From the NCBI GenBank assembly GCA_045544195.1, contig JAZPYO010000058.1, forward strand, positions 1 to 12,331: a DNA stretch of 12,331 nt. The letters are read 5' to 3'. Source of the DNA: RGIG7213 sp045544195 (GTDB lineage: Bacteria > Bacillota > Clostridia > Oscillospirales > CAG-272). Shown here piece by piece: positions 7,846-12,331 of this stretch. Below the pieces are notes generated by a model. That model saw nothing but the letters and a program-made list of their open reading frames with translations, did not search any database and had not been told where the DNA came from. The first letter of the stretch is position 1; the number at the start of each line of letters is the position of its first letter. The translations under genes were made by a program, and so were the position numbers.

Positions 7846-8211
7846 ATGGAAATTCTTTTGCAGTATATAAGAGTGTTTATAACGGGTGGTGCGTTGTGTA
7901 TGATAGCGCAGGTGCTTATAGATAAAACGAGGATAACACCCGCAAGGATACTCGTGTTTTACGTTATATCGGGAATAGCTCTTCATGCGATCGGGGTGTT
8001 TGACCGTCTTGTCCAATTCGGCTCTATGGGGGCAAGAGTGCCTTTGATAGGCTTCGGCAGATGTCTTGCTATGGGAGCGGAAAAGGCGGTTGAAGAAGCG
8101 GGCTTACTTGGTGCATTCAGCGGAGGACTTACAGGGGCATCCGCGGGAATTTCCGCCGCCATTCTTTTTGCGTATCTTGCATCGCTCTTCTTTAAAAGTA
8201 AAGATACCTGA
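7846..8211 (+). CDS. spoVAE: Stage V sporulation protein AE (SpoVAE)
   Basis: A 121-residue membrane protein of the SpoVA dipicolinate-transport complex. It starts MEILLQYIRVFITGG and has hydrophobic segments near 11-25, 34-51 and 88-116. Hallmarks are LIDKTRITPARILV (24-37), DRLVQFGSMGARVPLIGFG (53-71), the LAMG segment (74-77) and GGLTGASAGISAAI (93-106). The ATG at 7846 lies one base after the spoVAD stop and has AGAGGGAA upstream, indicating tight translational linkage. An in-frame upstream ATG at 7798 would overlap spoVAD and adds residues unlike the family. The transcript runs into the long palindrome at 8233. Confidence 0.95.
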   Translation: MEILLQYIRVFITGGALCMIAQVLIDKTRITPARILVFYVISGIALHAIGVFDRLVQFGSMGARVPLIGFGRCLAMGAEKAVEEAGLLGAFSGGLTGASAGISAAILFAYLASLFFKSKDT

Positions 8212-8232
8212 AAAATTATTAACTGATTTAGA

Positions 8233-8281
8233 ACCCAAATGAACCCAAATAACCCACTGGGTTTTTTGGGTTCATTTGGGT
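8233..8281. terminator. Long palindrome after spoVAE, possible terminator
   Basis: A perfect 17-bp arm (8233-8249 with 8265-8281) encloses a second hairpin, AACCC/GGGTT with loop ACT (8251-8263), which is followed at once by the T-run. The arm contains the tandem repeat GAACCCAAAT GAACCCAAAT. There is no T-run after the outer arm, so termination would use the inner hairpin plus the six T. It could equally be a protein-binding palindrome next to the DnaA boxes. Confidence 0.6.
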
Positions 8282-8284
8282 CAG

Positions 8285-8350
8285 TGATACTGATACTGTT
8301 TCTGAATCTGATTCTGTATCTGAATCTGTAAATGATTCTGATGCTGAACA
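8285..8350. repeat. Degenerate period-6 tract
   Basis: About eleven imperfect copies of TGATNC-like hexamers: TGATAC TGATAC TGTTTC, then TGAATC TGATTC TGTATC, and so on. The period is regular but every third base varies. Read in frame it would give Ser/Asp/Glu-rich peptide on either strand, but no start codon and ribosome binding site support a gene. It sits directly before the DnaA-box cluster. Confidence 0.75.
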
Positions 8351-8370
8351 TACTGCAAAAGGATCGAAAA

Positions 8371-8458
8371 TGTGGAAAACTCGGACTTTCCCACAGGCTT
8401 TTCCACAACATATAACGGTTATCCACAAGTTTTCCACATTTTTATAAAGTTATCCACA
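8371..8458 (+). promoter_or_regulatory. Cluster of DnaA boxes, candidate replication origin or DnaA-titration site
   Basis: Six DnaA-box-like nonamers lie within 88 bp. Two are perfect TTATCCACA (8419-8427, 8450-8458), two have one mismatch as TTTTCCACA (8399-8407, 8430-8438), one has two mismatches (8387-8395), and one is inverted, TGTGGAAAA (8371-8379). The five direct boxes start 12, 20, 11 and 20 bp apart, close to whole helical turns. An AT-rich stretch follows at 8527-8600. This is the usual build of a Firmicute oriC DnaA-box region, but dnaA, dnaN and rpmH are not in the window, so a non-origin DnaA-binding site is possible. Confidence 0.75.
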
Positions 8459-8526
8459 TTTGCTTCGAAAAGAAAAGGTATTAGAAAGCGTATAGACATT
8501 TTCCTATATCCTCAGCATAATGCAAA

Positions 8527-8600
8527 GAGCATCAAAATAATCACATTTTTTTGGTCTGCAACAACAAAATATTTGTTTTTCCTCTTGATTTTTTTAAAAG
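8527..8600. other. AT-rich stretch after the DnaA boxes, possible unwinding region
   Basis: T-runs and A-runs dominate this stretch (CACATTTTTTTGG, AAAATATTTGTTTTTCC, TTGATTTTTTTAAAAG). Its position 70-140 bp from the last DnaA box suits a DNA unwinding element. No clear DnaA-trio series is seen. The end overlaps the promoter at 8585. Confidence 0.4.
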
Positions 8601-8613
8601 ACTGTGATATAAT
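8585..8613 (+). promoter_or_regulatory. Strong extended -10 sigma-A promoter with no ORF behind it
   Basis: TTGATT (8585-8590), 17 bp, then TATAAT (8608-8613) preceded by TG at the extended -10 position. Transcription from about 8620 would run rightward through the whole tRNA-half array to the terminator at 9437. The first ATG downstream (8642) is followed at once by a stop codon, so the product is probably non-coding and may be the precursor of tRNA-Ser. Confidence 0.75.
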
Positions 8614-8766
8614 ACCTACGTTTGAGAGATTGCAGGCATTAATGTGAGTTAAAATTCTGCTCTGAAGGTGCCGTGTTCATTGCTTAGAGCGTTGAGAAAG
8701 TTCTCGTTTTCTCCGATTATCTCGGCGCAAGTGCTTGCACTTGGCGCACAAATGCATTCATTTTTC

Positions 8767-8824
8767 TTGAATTTTGGATGACAGCATTTCAACTTCGGCC
8801 TTGCAAAAGCCGTGCAAAATTCAA
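8767..8824 (+). repeat. Unit-1 copy of the conserved array hairpin
   Basis: TTGAATTTTG (8767-8776) pairs with CAAAATTCAA (8815-8824), a perfect 10-bp stem. Inside it CGGC/GCCG forms a second small stem around CTTGCAAAA. The same hairpin recurs at about 9064-9122 and 9252-9310, always 14-15 bp before the tRNA-Ser sequence. Confidence 0.8.
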
Positions 8825-8838
8825 ACACAATCAAATAC

Positions 8839-8988
8839 GGAGAGATATCGAAGTGGGGACGTCTGCGACCGCCGCCGGTGGCGGATGAAGGGAGCAAAAA
8901 GGAGTGGCAGCAGTCGAAATTTTGAAAAGCGAACAGCGAGCGAAAAATTTCGGGCACCGCAACAGGACATAACGGGGCTGACTCGAAA
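8839..8988 (+). pseudogene. tRNA-Ser 5' half, copy 1, split by an insert
   Basis: GGAGAGATATCGAAGTGG (8839-8856) equals positions 1-18 of the complete tRNA-Ser at 9325. After an insert of about 110 bp the tRNA sequence resumes with CATAACGGGGCTGACTCGAAA (8968-8988) and stops after the anticodon loop. No 3' half follows, so it cannot make a normal tRNA. Confidence 0.85.
8857..8967. mobile_element. MITE-like insert in the D-loop of the copy-1 tRNA half
   Basis: Absent from the other two units. GGAC stands at both ends (8857-8860 and 8965-8968), possibly a target duplication. The ends form imperfect inverted repeats (TCTGCGACCGCC against CTGTTGCGGTGCC). Inside are a GC hairpin (CCGCC/GGCGG) and CGAAATTTT/AAAATTTCG with a 20-base loop. 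No protein is encoded with confidence. Confidence 0.55.
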
Positions 8989-9135
8989 GGTAGCCGAGCT
9001 TATCACTCTGCAACTTGCAAAAGCTCTCGTTTTCTCGCAATATCTCGCAAATGCTTCATTTTTCTTGAATTTTGAATGACAGCATTTCAATTCCGGCCTT
9101 GCAAAAGCCGTGCAAAATTCAAAAACAACTTTATA

Positions 9136-9175
9136 TGCAGAGGTATCGAAGCGGTCATAACGGGGCTGACTCGAA
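9136..9175 (+). pseudogene. tRNA-Ser 5' half, copy 2
   Basis: Forty bases match the first 40 of the complete tRNA-Ser with three substitutions (G2 to C, A7 to G, and T to C in the D-loop). Two of the substitutions are in the acceptor strand. The match ends exactly after the anticodon loop and turns into GGTAGACGACC spacer. Confidence 0.88.
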
Positions 9176-9324
9176 AGGTAGACGACCTCGTCACTTGCGA
9201 ATATGCGAAAGCTCGCGTTTTCTTCGATTTCCTCGCAAATGCTTCATTTTTCTTGAATTTTGGATGAGGGCATTTCAACTTCGGCCTTGCAAAAGCCGTG
9301 CAAAATTCAAACACAACCAAATAC

Positions 9325-9413
9325 GGAGAGATATCGAAGTGGTCATAACGGGGCTGACTCGAAATCAGTTTGCGCTCACGCGCACGAGGGTTCGAATCCC
9401 TCTCTCTCCGCCA
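9325..9413 (+). tRNA. tRNA-Ser(CGA)
   Basis: A complete class II tRNA. The acceptor GGAGAGA (9325-9331) pairs with TCTCTCC (9403-9409), followed by discriminator G and an encoded CCA. The anticodon stem GCTGA/TCAGT encloses CTCGAAA with anticodon CGA (9360-9362), reading UCG. There is a long variable arm (TGCGCTCACGCGCA) and a T-arm with GGTTCGAATCCC. No promoter is evident in the 15 bp between the array hairpin and the tRNA; the nearest good one is at 8585. Confidence 0.95.
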
Positions 9414-9436
9414 AATGCGGCATCTGCCGCGAAAGA

Positions 9437-9468
9437 AGCCGCAGGACATAGGTGTCTTGCGGCTTTTT
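9437..9468 (+). terminator. Intrinsic terminator after tRNA-Ser
   Basis: AGCCGCAGGACA (9437-9448) pairs with TGTCTTGCGGCT (9453-9464), a 12-bp stem with one G-T pair and loop TAGG, followed by T4. It closes the tRNA transcript 34 bp before the next gene. A smaller hairpin (GCGGCA/TGCCGC) lies at 9417-9430. Confidence 0.92.
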
Positions 9469-9502
9469 ATTCCAAGTTTGATAAGTACAAAAAGGGGTTT
9501 TT

Positions 9503-10120
9503 ATGAATAAAATAAAATTTGTTGCCAGATTACATTACATCGACCCGATTAGTGGCAAAAGATATAACGACGCTCAGCTTATGACAATAAATCAGTATTA
9601 TGAAGATTCATTCTTAACTGAAAAAACACTTGATAAAACGGGTTTTATTCTTCAGTTTGAAGAGAATCATCCTGAATTCAAAGGATGGAGTTTTAGTTTT
9701 ACAGAAACTAAAATTGAATTTACAACTCTTGAAAAATTTCAACTTGTAATTGATCTTTATACTCCGTCTCCTTGTTATCTTGCGGAAACAATAGATGAAA
9801 ATCCTCTTGGAAAGCGTTTCTTAGAATATGGATTTCTTACTCTTGAAACAGAACATAATGTATACAAAAAGAATTCGTTAGGAACACAATATTTACATCC
9901 ATTTATTAAAACTGTTTCTGAGAACCTAATTGATTTTATGCGTAATAACGGTTGCAACGTAAGTTCTGAAAAAATCAACTTGTGGTTTTGTGAAAAATAT
10001 GGTTTGTCAGACGATGATTTGAGGGCTGATGTTATCGATTATATAGCCGAAAAGAACCTCCGAACCTACGGATATGTAATTGATCATCGAAATGACAGAT
10101 ATAAAATGTACAAATTATAA
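9503..10120 (+). CDS. Orphan protein of unknown function, AT-rich accessory gene
   Basis: A 205-residue soluble protein with no signal peptide or membrane segment. I do not recognise its family. The N-terminal part (1-100) is rich in beta-type sequence (FVARLHYIDPISGKRYN, WSFSFTETKIEFTTLEKFQLVIDLY). The C-terminal part (130-205) looks helical and ends in a winged-helix-like layout (KINLWFCEKYGLSDDDLRAD, then YGYVIDHRNDRYKMYKL), but this is only an impression. AAGGGG precedes the ATG at good spacing. The gene follows the tRNA-Ser terminator and uses AT-rich codons unlike spoVAD or the integrase, which suggests horizontal acquisition. An acetyltransferase gene follows after 81 bp. Confidence 0.8.
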   Translation: MNKIKFVARLHYIDPISGKRYNDAQLMTINQYYEDSFLTEKTLDKTGFILQFEENHPEFKGWSFSFTETKIEFTTLEKFQLVIDLYTPSPCYLAETIDENPLGKRFLEYGFLTLETEHNVYKKNSLGTQYLHPFIKTVSENLIDFMRNNGCNVSSEKINLWFCEKYGLSDDDLRADVIDYIAEKNLRTYGYVIDHRNDRYKMYKL

Positions 10121-10159
10121 TTTTTAAAATTTCGAGAATTGCGGTCATTCATTTTATTA

Positions 10160-10165
10160 TATAAT
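10160..10165 (+). promoter_or_regulatory. Candidate -10 element for the acetyltransferase gene
   Basis: TATAAT lies 37 bp before the ATG in the 81-bp gap between the two AT-rich genes. The best -35 nearby is TTGCGG at 15 bp spacing, which is short. The call is weak. Confidence 0.35.
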
Positions 10166-10201
10166 TAGTTTGAAAAACAAGAATTTGACGGAGGATTCAT
10201 T

Positions 10202-10783
10202 ATGGAAATATCAGTTTGTAAACTAACACATGAATTATTGGACGATTGGTTAGCTTATTTTGATAAAGATGCATTTTCAGACAACGATGAATGGTGTGGA
10301 TGTTATTGTATGTGCTACCACTGGGATCGTGAGTTGCAAAAGAAACGAGCTTGGAATTGCGATAGAGATTGTGCTGAATTTAACAGAAAACAAGCTATTA
10401 ACTTTATAAAGAGCGGTCGTATGCAGGGATATTTAGCATACGCTGATGGAAAGGTTGTTGGATGGTGCAATTCAAATAATAAAAAATCATATAATAATGT
10501 TAATTTTAATTTTGCAGAAGAAGTACCCGATAACGGTGAGAAAATAAAATCCATTGTATGCTTTTCTGTTTCACCAGAGTATAGAGGTAACGGTGTGGCT
10601 ACCGCTTTACTTGAATATGTATCTAAAGATGCAAAGGCAGATGGATTTGATTTAATAGAGGCATACCCATTTGAACACAATGAAAACCACTCTTATCATG
10701 GTCCTTTATCCATGTATAAAAAGAACGGATTTGAAGTGTGCCGGCAAATTGAAGGATGCGTTGTCTGCAGAAAAATACTTTGA
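10202..10783 (+). CDS. GNAT-family N-acetyltransferase
   Basis: A 193-residue cytoplasmic enzyme predicted to transfer an acetyl group from acetyl-CoA to an amine; the substrate is unknown. The central strand-loop-helix SIVCFSVSPEYRGNGVATALLEYV (117-140) is GNAT motif A, with the pyrophosphate-binding RGNGVA loop at 128-133. YLAYADGKVVGWCN (77-90) is the preceding beta-hairpin, and PLSMYKKNGFEV (168-179) is the usual C-terminal motif B. The N-terminal Cys-rich stretch WCGCYCMCYHW (31-41) is typical of a clostridial GNAT subgroup. The protein has about 11 cysteines, which could bind metal or sense redox state (inference). GGAGGA lies eight bases before the ATG. AT-rich codon use matches the upstream orphan gene. 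Confidence 0.9.
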   Translation: MEISVCKLTHELLDDWLAYFDKDAFSDNDEWCGCYCMCYHWDRELQKKRAWNCDRDCAEFNRKQAINFIKSGRMQGYLAYADGKVVGWCNSNNKKSYNNVNFNFAEEVPDNGEKIKSIVCFSVSPEYRGNGVATALLEYVSKDAKADGFDLIEAYPFEHNENHSYHGPLSMYKKNGFEVCRQIEGCVVCRKIL

Positions 10784-10834
10784 TTTATATAAGTAGTGAT
10801 TAACGGCCAATTTCTCGAACAGCTTGAAATTATC

Positions 10835-10862
10835 AAAGGACTGACCGTGTGGTCAGCCCTTT
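10835..10862. terminator. Bidirectional terminator between acetyltransferase and integrase
   Basis: AAAGGACTGACC (10835-10846) pairs with GGTCAGCCCTTT (10851-10862) around GTGT with one A-C mismatch. It lies 13 bp after the integrase stop and about 50 bp after the acetyltransferase stop, in convergent orientation. Confidence 0.8.
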
Positions 10863-10875
10863 CCTTATGCCCTTT

Positions 10876-12060
10876 TCACCCCAGCGCTTTGCTCATCGCC
10901 GCGCCTGTGTCTGCTTTTGTCACGGCATCCAGGTGGCTATAGATATTCGCCGTGGTGCTCATATCGCTATGTCCAAGCCATTCCTGGATCTGCTTCATCG
11001 GTACGCCTTGGGCAAGGAGCACCGAGGCGCAGGAGTGGCGAAGATCGTGGAATCGGATCTTCTTCAGGTTATGCTTCTTTAGAAGCTGTCCAAAGTGTCC
11101 GGTGACAAAGTCGGGATCGTAGAGCTTTCCGAGCGCATCCACACAGACGTAGTCGGTATATTCCTTTGAGTACGCCGAGCGCATCACCTTTTTCATCTGC
11201 TCCTGCTTCTCGCGGTGACGGAGCAGCTCTCCTCTCACAAAGGGCTCCAGCGTCAGCGTGCGGTAGGATGATTTTGTTTTCAGTCTGTCCTTGGCGACAA
11301 TACCTTCCTCGGTGGAGTGGACGGTGTGGCGGACTGTCAGCGTGTTCTCGGTGAAGTCAATTGCCGACCACTTCAGCCCGATCACCTCGCTCCGTCGGAG
11401 TCCATAGTAAGCGGCAAGGAGGATGGGGATATAGATCTCGTCATCCTTGACCAGCTCAAGCAGTTGCTTCACTTCCTCGGCGTTGTAGTAGGCGGCGATG
11501 AACTGCTCCTTCCTCGGTCGATTGGCTTGATCAACGGGGTTGCTCGGTATGATACGCCGCTTCACCGCATCCTTGAACGCTTTATGGAGCACGCCGTGGT
11601 AGCGTTGACCGGTGGAGCCCTTCAGCCCTGCGTTACGAAGGTAGGTGTAAAACTCGTTGATCTCATCCCCCGAAAGATCCTTGACGGTGAGGTCCAGCGG
11701 AGTGAAGAACTCGCGGATGCGCCCGTCGATATAGCGCTTGTATTGGTGGTAGGTCTCACGCTCGATGTCGTGCTGATGTCCCTCCAACCATTCGTCAAGG
11801 TAGTCCAGCATCTTGGTGTTTGCCAAACGGTTGCGCTCACGGTCTGCGTGAGTCATCGTCTCTGCGAGATGCACGTCACCCGCATTGTACTTATCAAGAA
11901 TTTGGTTGAGGCGGTACTGCGCCTCTTTTTTGTTACCCTTCTTTGCTTCAAGGTTCAGCGTGTGCCACTTTGTCTTCCGCTTGCCGTCCACGCTCGGCAG
12001 ATTGATCACCGCATAGTATTTGCCCTTGTCCTCGGCGAGCCGTCCTGTGATTCTTTTCAT
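10876..12060 (-). CDS. Tyrosine recombinase / site-specific integrase
   Basis: A 394-residue integrase of the Tn916/phage type, which cuts and rejoins DNA at attachment sites. Domains are an N-terminal arm-binding region (about 1-60; DKGKYYAVINLPSVDGKRKTKW), a SAM-like core-binding domain (about 80-170) and a catalytic domain (about 190-394). The catalytic set is complete: R222 in YGLRRSEV (219-226), Lys in LKTKSS (260-265), H338 and R341 in HDLRHSCA (338-345), H364 in WLGHSD (361-366) and nucleophile Y374 in ANIYSHLD (371-378). The ATG at 12060 is chosen because AAAGGAGG lies nine bases upstream; the frame stays open to 12099. The gene is GC-richer than the two genes before it, pointing to a different origin. 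No excisionase, relaxase or phage gene is in the window. Confidence 0.95.
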   Translation of the reverse strand: MKRITGRLAEDKGKYYAVINLPSVDGKRKTKWHTLNLEAKKGNKKEAQYRLNQILDKYNAGDVHLAETMTHADRERNRLANTKMLDYLDEWLEGHQHDIERETYHQYKRYIDGRIREFFTPLDLTVKDLSGDEINEFYTYLRNAGLKGSTGQRYHGVLHKAFKDAVKRRIIPSNPVDQANRPRKEQFIAAYYNAEEVKQLLELVKDDEIYIPILLAAYYGLRRSEVIGLKWSAIDFTENTLTVRHTVHSTEEGIVAKDRLKTKSSYRTLTLEPFVRGELLRHREKQEQMKKVMRSAYSKEYTDYVCVDALGKLYDPDFVTGHFGQLLKKHNLKKIRFHDLRHSCASVLLAQGVPMKQIQEWLGHSDMSTTANIYSHLDAVTKADTGAAMSKALG

Positions 12061-12064
12061 ATAG

Positions 12065-12121
12065 TTAAGCCTCCTTTGTAGACTTCTTGTTCGAAGCAAT
12101 GATACGCGAACGCTCCTTCAT
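12065..12121 (-). CDS. Possible short leader ORF upstream of the integrase
   Basis: On the minus strand an ATG at 12121 opens an 18-codon frame (MKERSRIIASNKKSTKEA). Its stop at 12065-12067 directly follows the integrase Shine-Dalgarno AAAGGAGG, which forms its last codons, so the two could be translationally coupled. The same frame is open back to a TAG near 12200 without a clear start. It may instead be the end of a degraded gene. Confidence 0.25.
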   Translation of the reverse strand: MKERSRIIASNKKSTKEA

Positions 12122-12153
12122 AGTCCAGACATTCACGAAAGAATTAATAATTA

Positions 12154-12331
12154 TTTCACCACTAAGGATGAAAACATAGGCGTAGCGGATAGGTGTAGAT
12201 TTATGCTATAATAAATCAGGGCAAAGAGACCGATTCTCGCTGGTGCGAACAAATTGTTCAGCTCGAAGTCCAGACTGGTTCCGATTGCATTCCTTGAACC
12301 ACAAATTGTGCCGCCGCACGGTGAGCACGGA
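12154..12331 (-). other. Open frame running off the right edge, unassigned
   Basis: The minus strand has one reading frame without a stop from the window edge to a TAA near 12156, about 58 codons, ending FAPARIGLFALIYY and a short tail. It may be the 3' end of a gene whose start lies beyond the window. I recognise no family, and an extended -10 (TGCTATAAT, 12204-12212) on the opposite strand argues for caution. Confidence 0.2.
12247..12259. promoter_or_regulatory. Short palindrome GAACAAATTGTTC, possible operator
   Basis: A perfect 6+1+6 palindrome about 190 bp upstream of the integrase start. It could be a regulator or recombinase binding site; chance is also possible in AT-rich sequence. 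Confidence 0.25.

Larger units (their letters stand above)
8660..9413 (+). repeat. Tandem array of about 188-bp units built on a tRNA-Ser 5' half
   Basis: The motif TCATTTTTCTTGAATTTTG recurs at 8758, 9056 and 9244. The spacing is 188 bp between units 2 and 3, and 298 bp between 1 and 2 because of an insert of about 110 bp. Each unit runs: a spacer rich in CTCGTTTTCT..CTCGCAAATG, a conserved hairpin, then tRNA-Ser sequence. A partial unit lacking the tRNA part is recognisable at 8660-8757. Units 1 and 2 end after the anticodon loop (CTCGAAA) and pass into the next spacer through GGTAG; only unit 3 continues into a complete tRNA. Spacers have diverged more than the hairpin and tRNA parts. Confidence 0.88.

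Noticed and set aside
8228..8437. Minus-strand Ser/Asp/Glu-repeat peptide
   Set aside because: It is the translation of the period-6 tract and the palindrome; it has no family features and no ribosome binding site.
8372..8647. A 91-codon frame on the plus strand
   Set aside because: It runs across the DnaA boxes and the AT-rich stretch; composition is that of the boxes themselves and there is no Shine-Dalgarno.
8660..9413. CRISPR array or integron attC array
   Set aside because: Units are 188 bp with tRNA sequence, not 25-40 bp repeats with unique spacers. No attC RYYYAAC/GTTRRRY ends are seen and no IntI or Cas gene is present.
8649..9506. Several frames of 60-144 codons on both strands across the repeat array
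   Set aside because: They lie over tRNA-Ser, its half copies and the hairpin units; the similarity between them comes from the DNA repeat. No convincing ribosome binding sites are present.
11317..12081. 254-codon frame on the plus strand
   Set aside because: Antisense shadow of the integrase gene, whose motifs and ribosome binding site are unambiguous.
10876..12331. Complete integrative element with att sites
   Set aside because: Only the integrase is visible; no direct repeat of tRNA sequence, excisionase, relaxase or structural gene was found in the window.

Overview
The window looks like chromosomal DNA of a spore-forming low-GC Firmicute, most likely a gut clostridium of the Oscillospiraceae/Ruminococcaceae type. 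The reasons are a SpoIIID-SpoVAD-SpoVAE cluster, strong AGGAGG-type ribosome binding sites, a clostridial GT-C membrane protein, a lipoprotein glycosidase and a Tn916-like integrase. Genus assignment is inference.

Layout. (1) 1-236: a consensus sigma-A promoter reads leftwards into what looks like the 5' end of a tRNA-Leu, cut by the window edge and abnormal from the D-loop onward. (2) 237-6373: ordinary chromosomal genes. These are a GT-C-like membrane glycosyltransferase (+), a polytopic membrane protein of unknown function (-), the bifunctional NAD(P)HX repair enzyme Nnr (-), and a secreted lipoprotein with a GH71/GH99-like catalytic region plus a CBM9-like C-terminal domain (-). Clear hairpin terminators separate several of them. 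(3) 6457-8211: a sporulation operon spoIIID-spoVAD-spoVAE (+) behind a good sigma-E-type promoter. spoVAC is absent.

(4) 8212-9502: about 1.3 kb with no protein gene but dense structure. In order it holds a 17-bp-arm palindrome, a period-6 tract, a cluster of six DnaA boxes (two perfect) that looks like an origin or DnaA-titration site without dnaA beside it, an extended -10 sigma-A promoter, and a tandem array of 188-bp units. Two units carry a copy of the 5' half of a tRNA-Ser, ending exactly after the anticodon loop; the last unit carries the one complete tRNA-Ser(CGA), followed by a terminator. One half-copy is split in its D-loop by a MITE-like insert of about 110 bp.

(5) 9503-12331: an accessory segment of mixed composition. 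It has an AT-rich orphan gene, an AT-rich GNAT acetyltransferase, and a visibly GC-richer tyrosine integrase pointing back toward the tRNA. The last 270 bp hold only a possible leader peptide, a short palindrome and an open frame running off the edge.

The most interesting parts are the origin-like DnaA-box cluster joined to the tRNA-Ser half array, and the co-transcription of a mother-cell regulator (spoIIID) with forespore-type spoVA genes.
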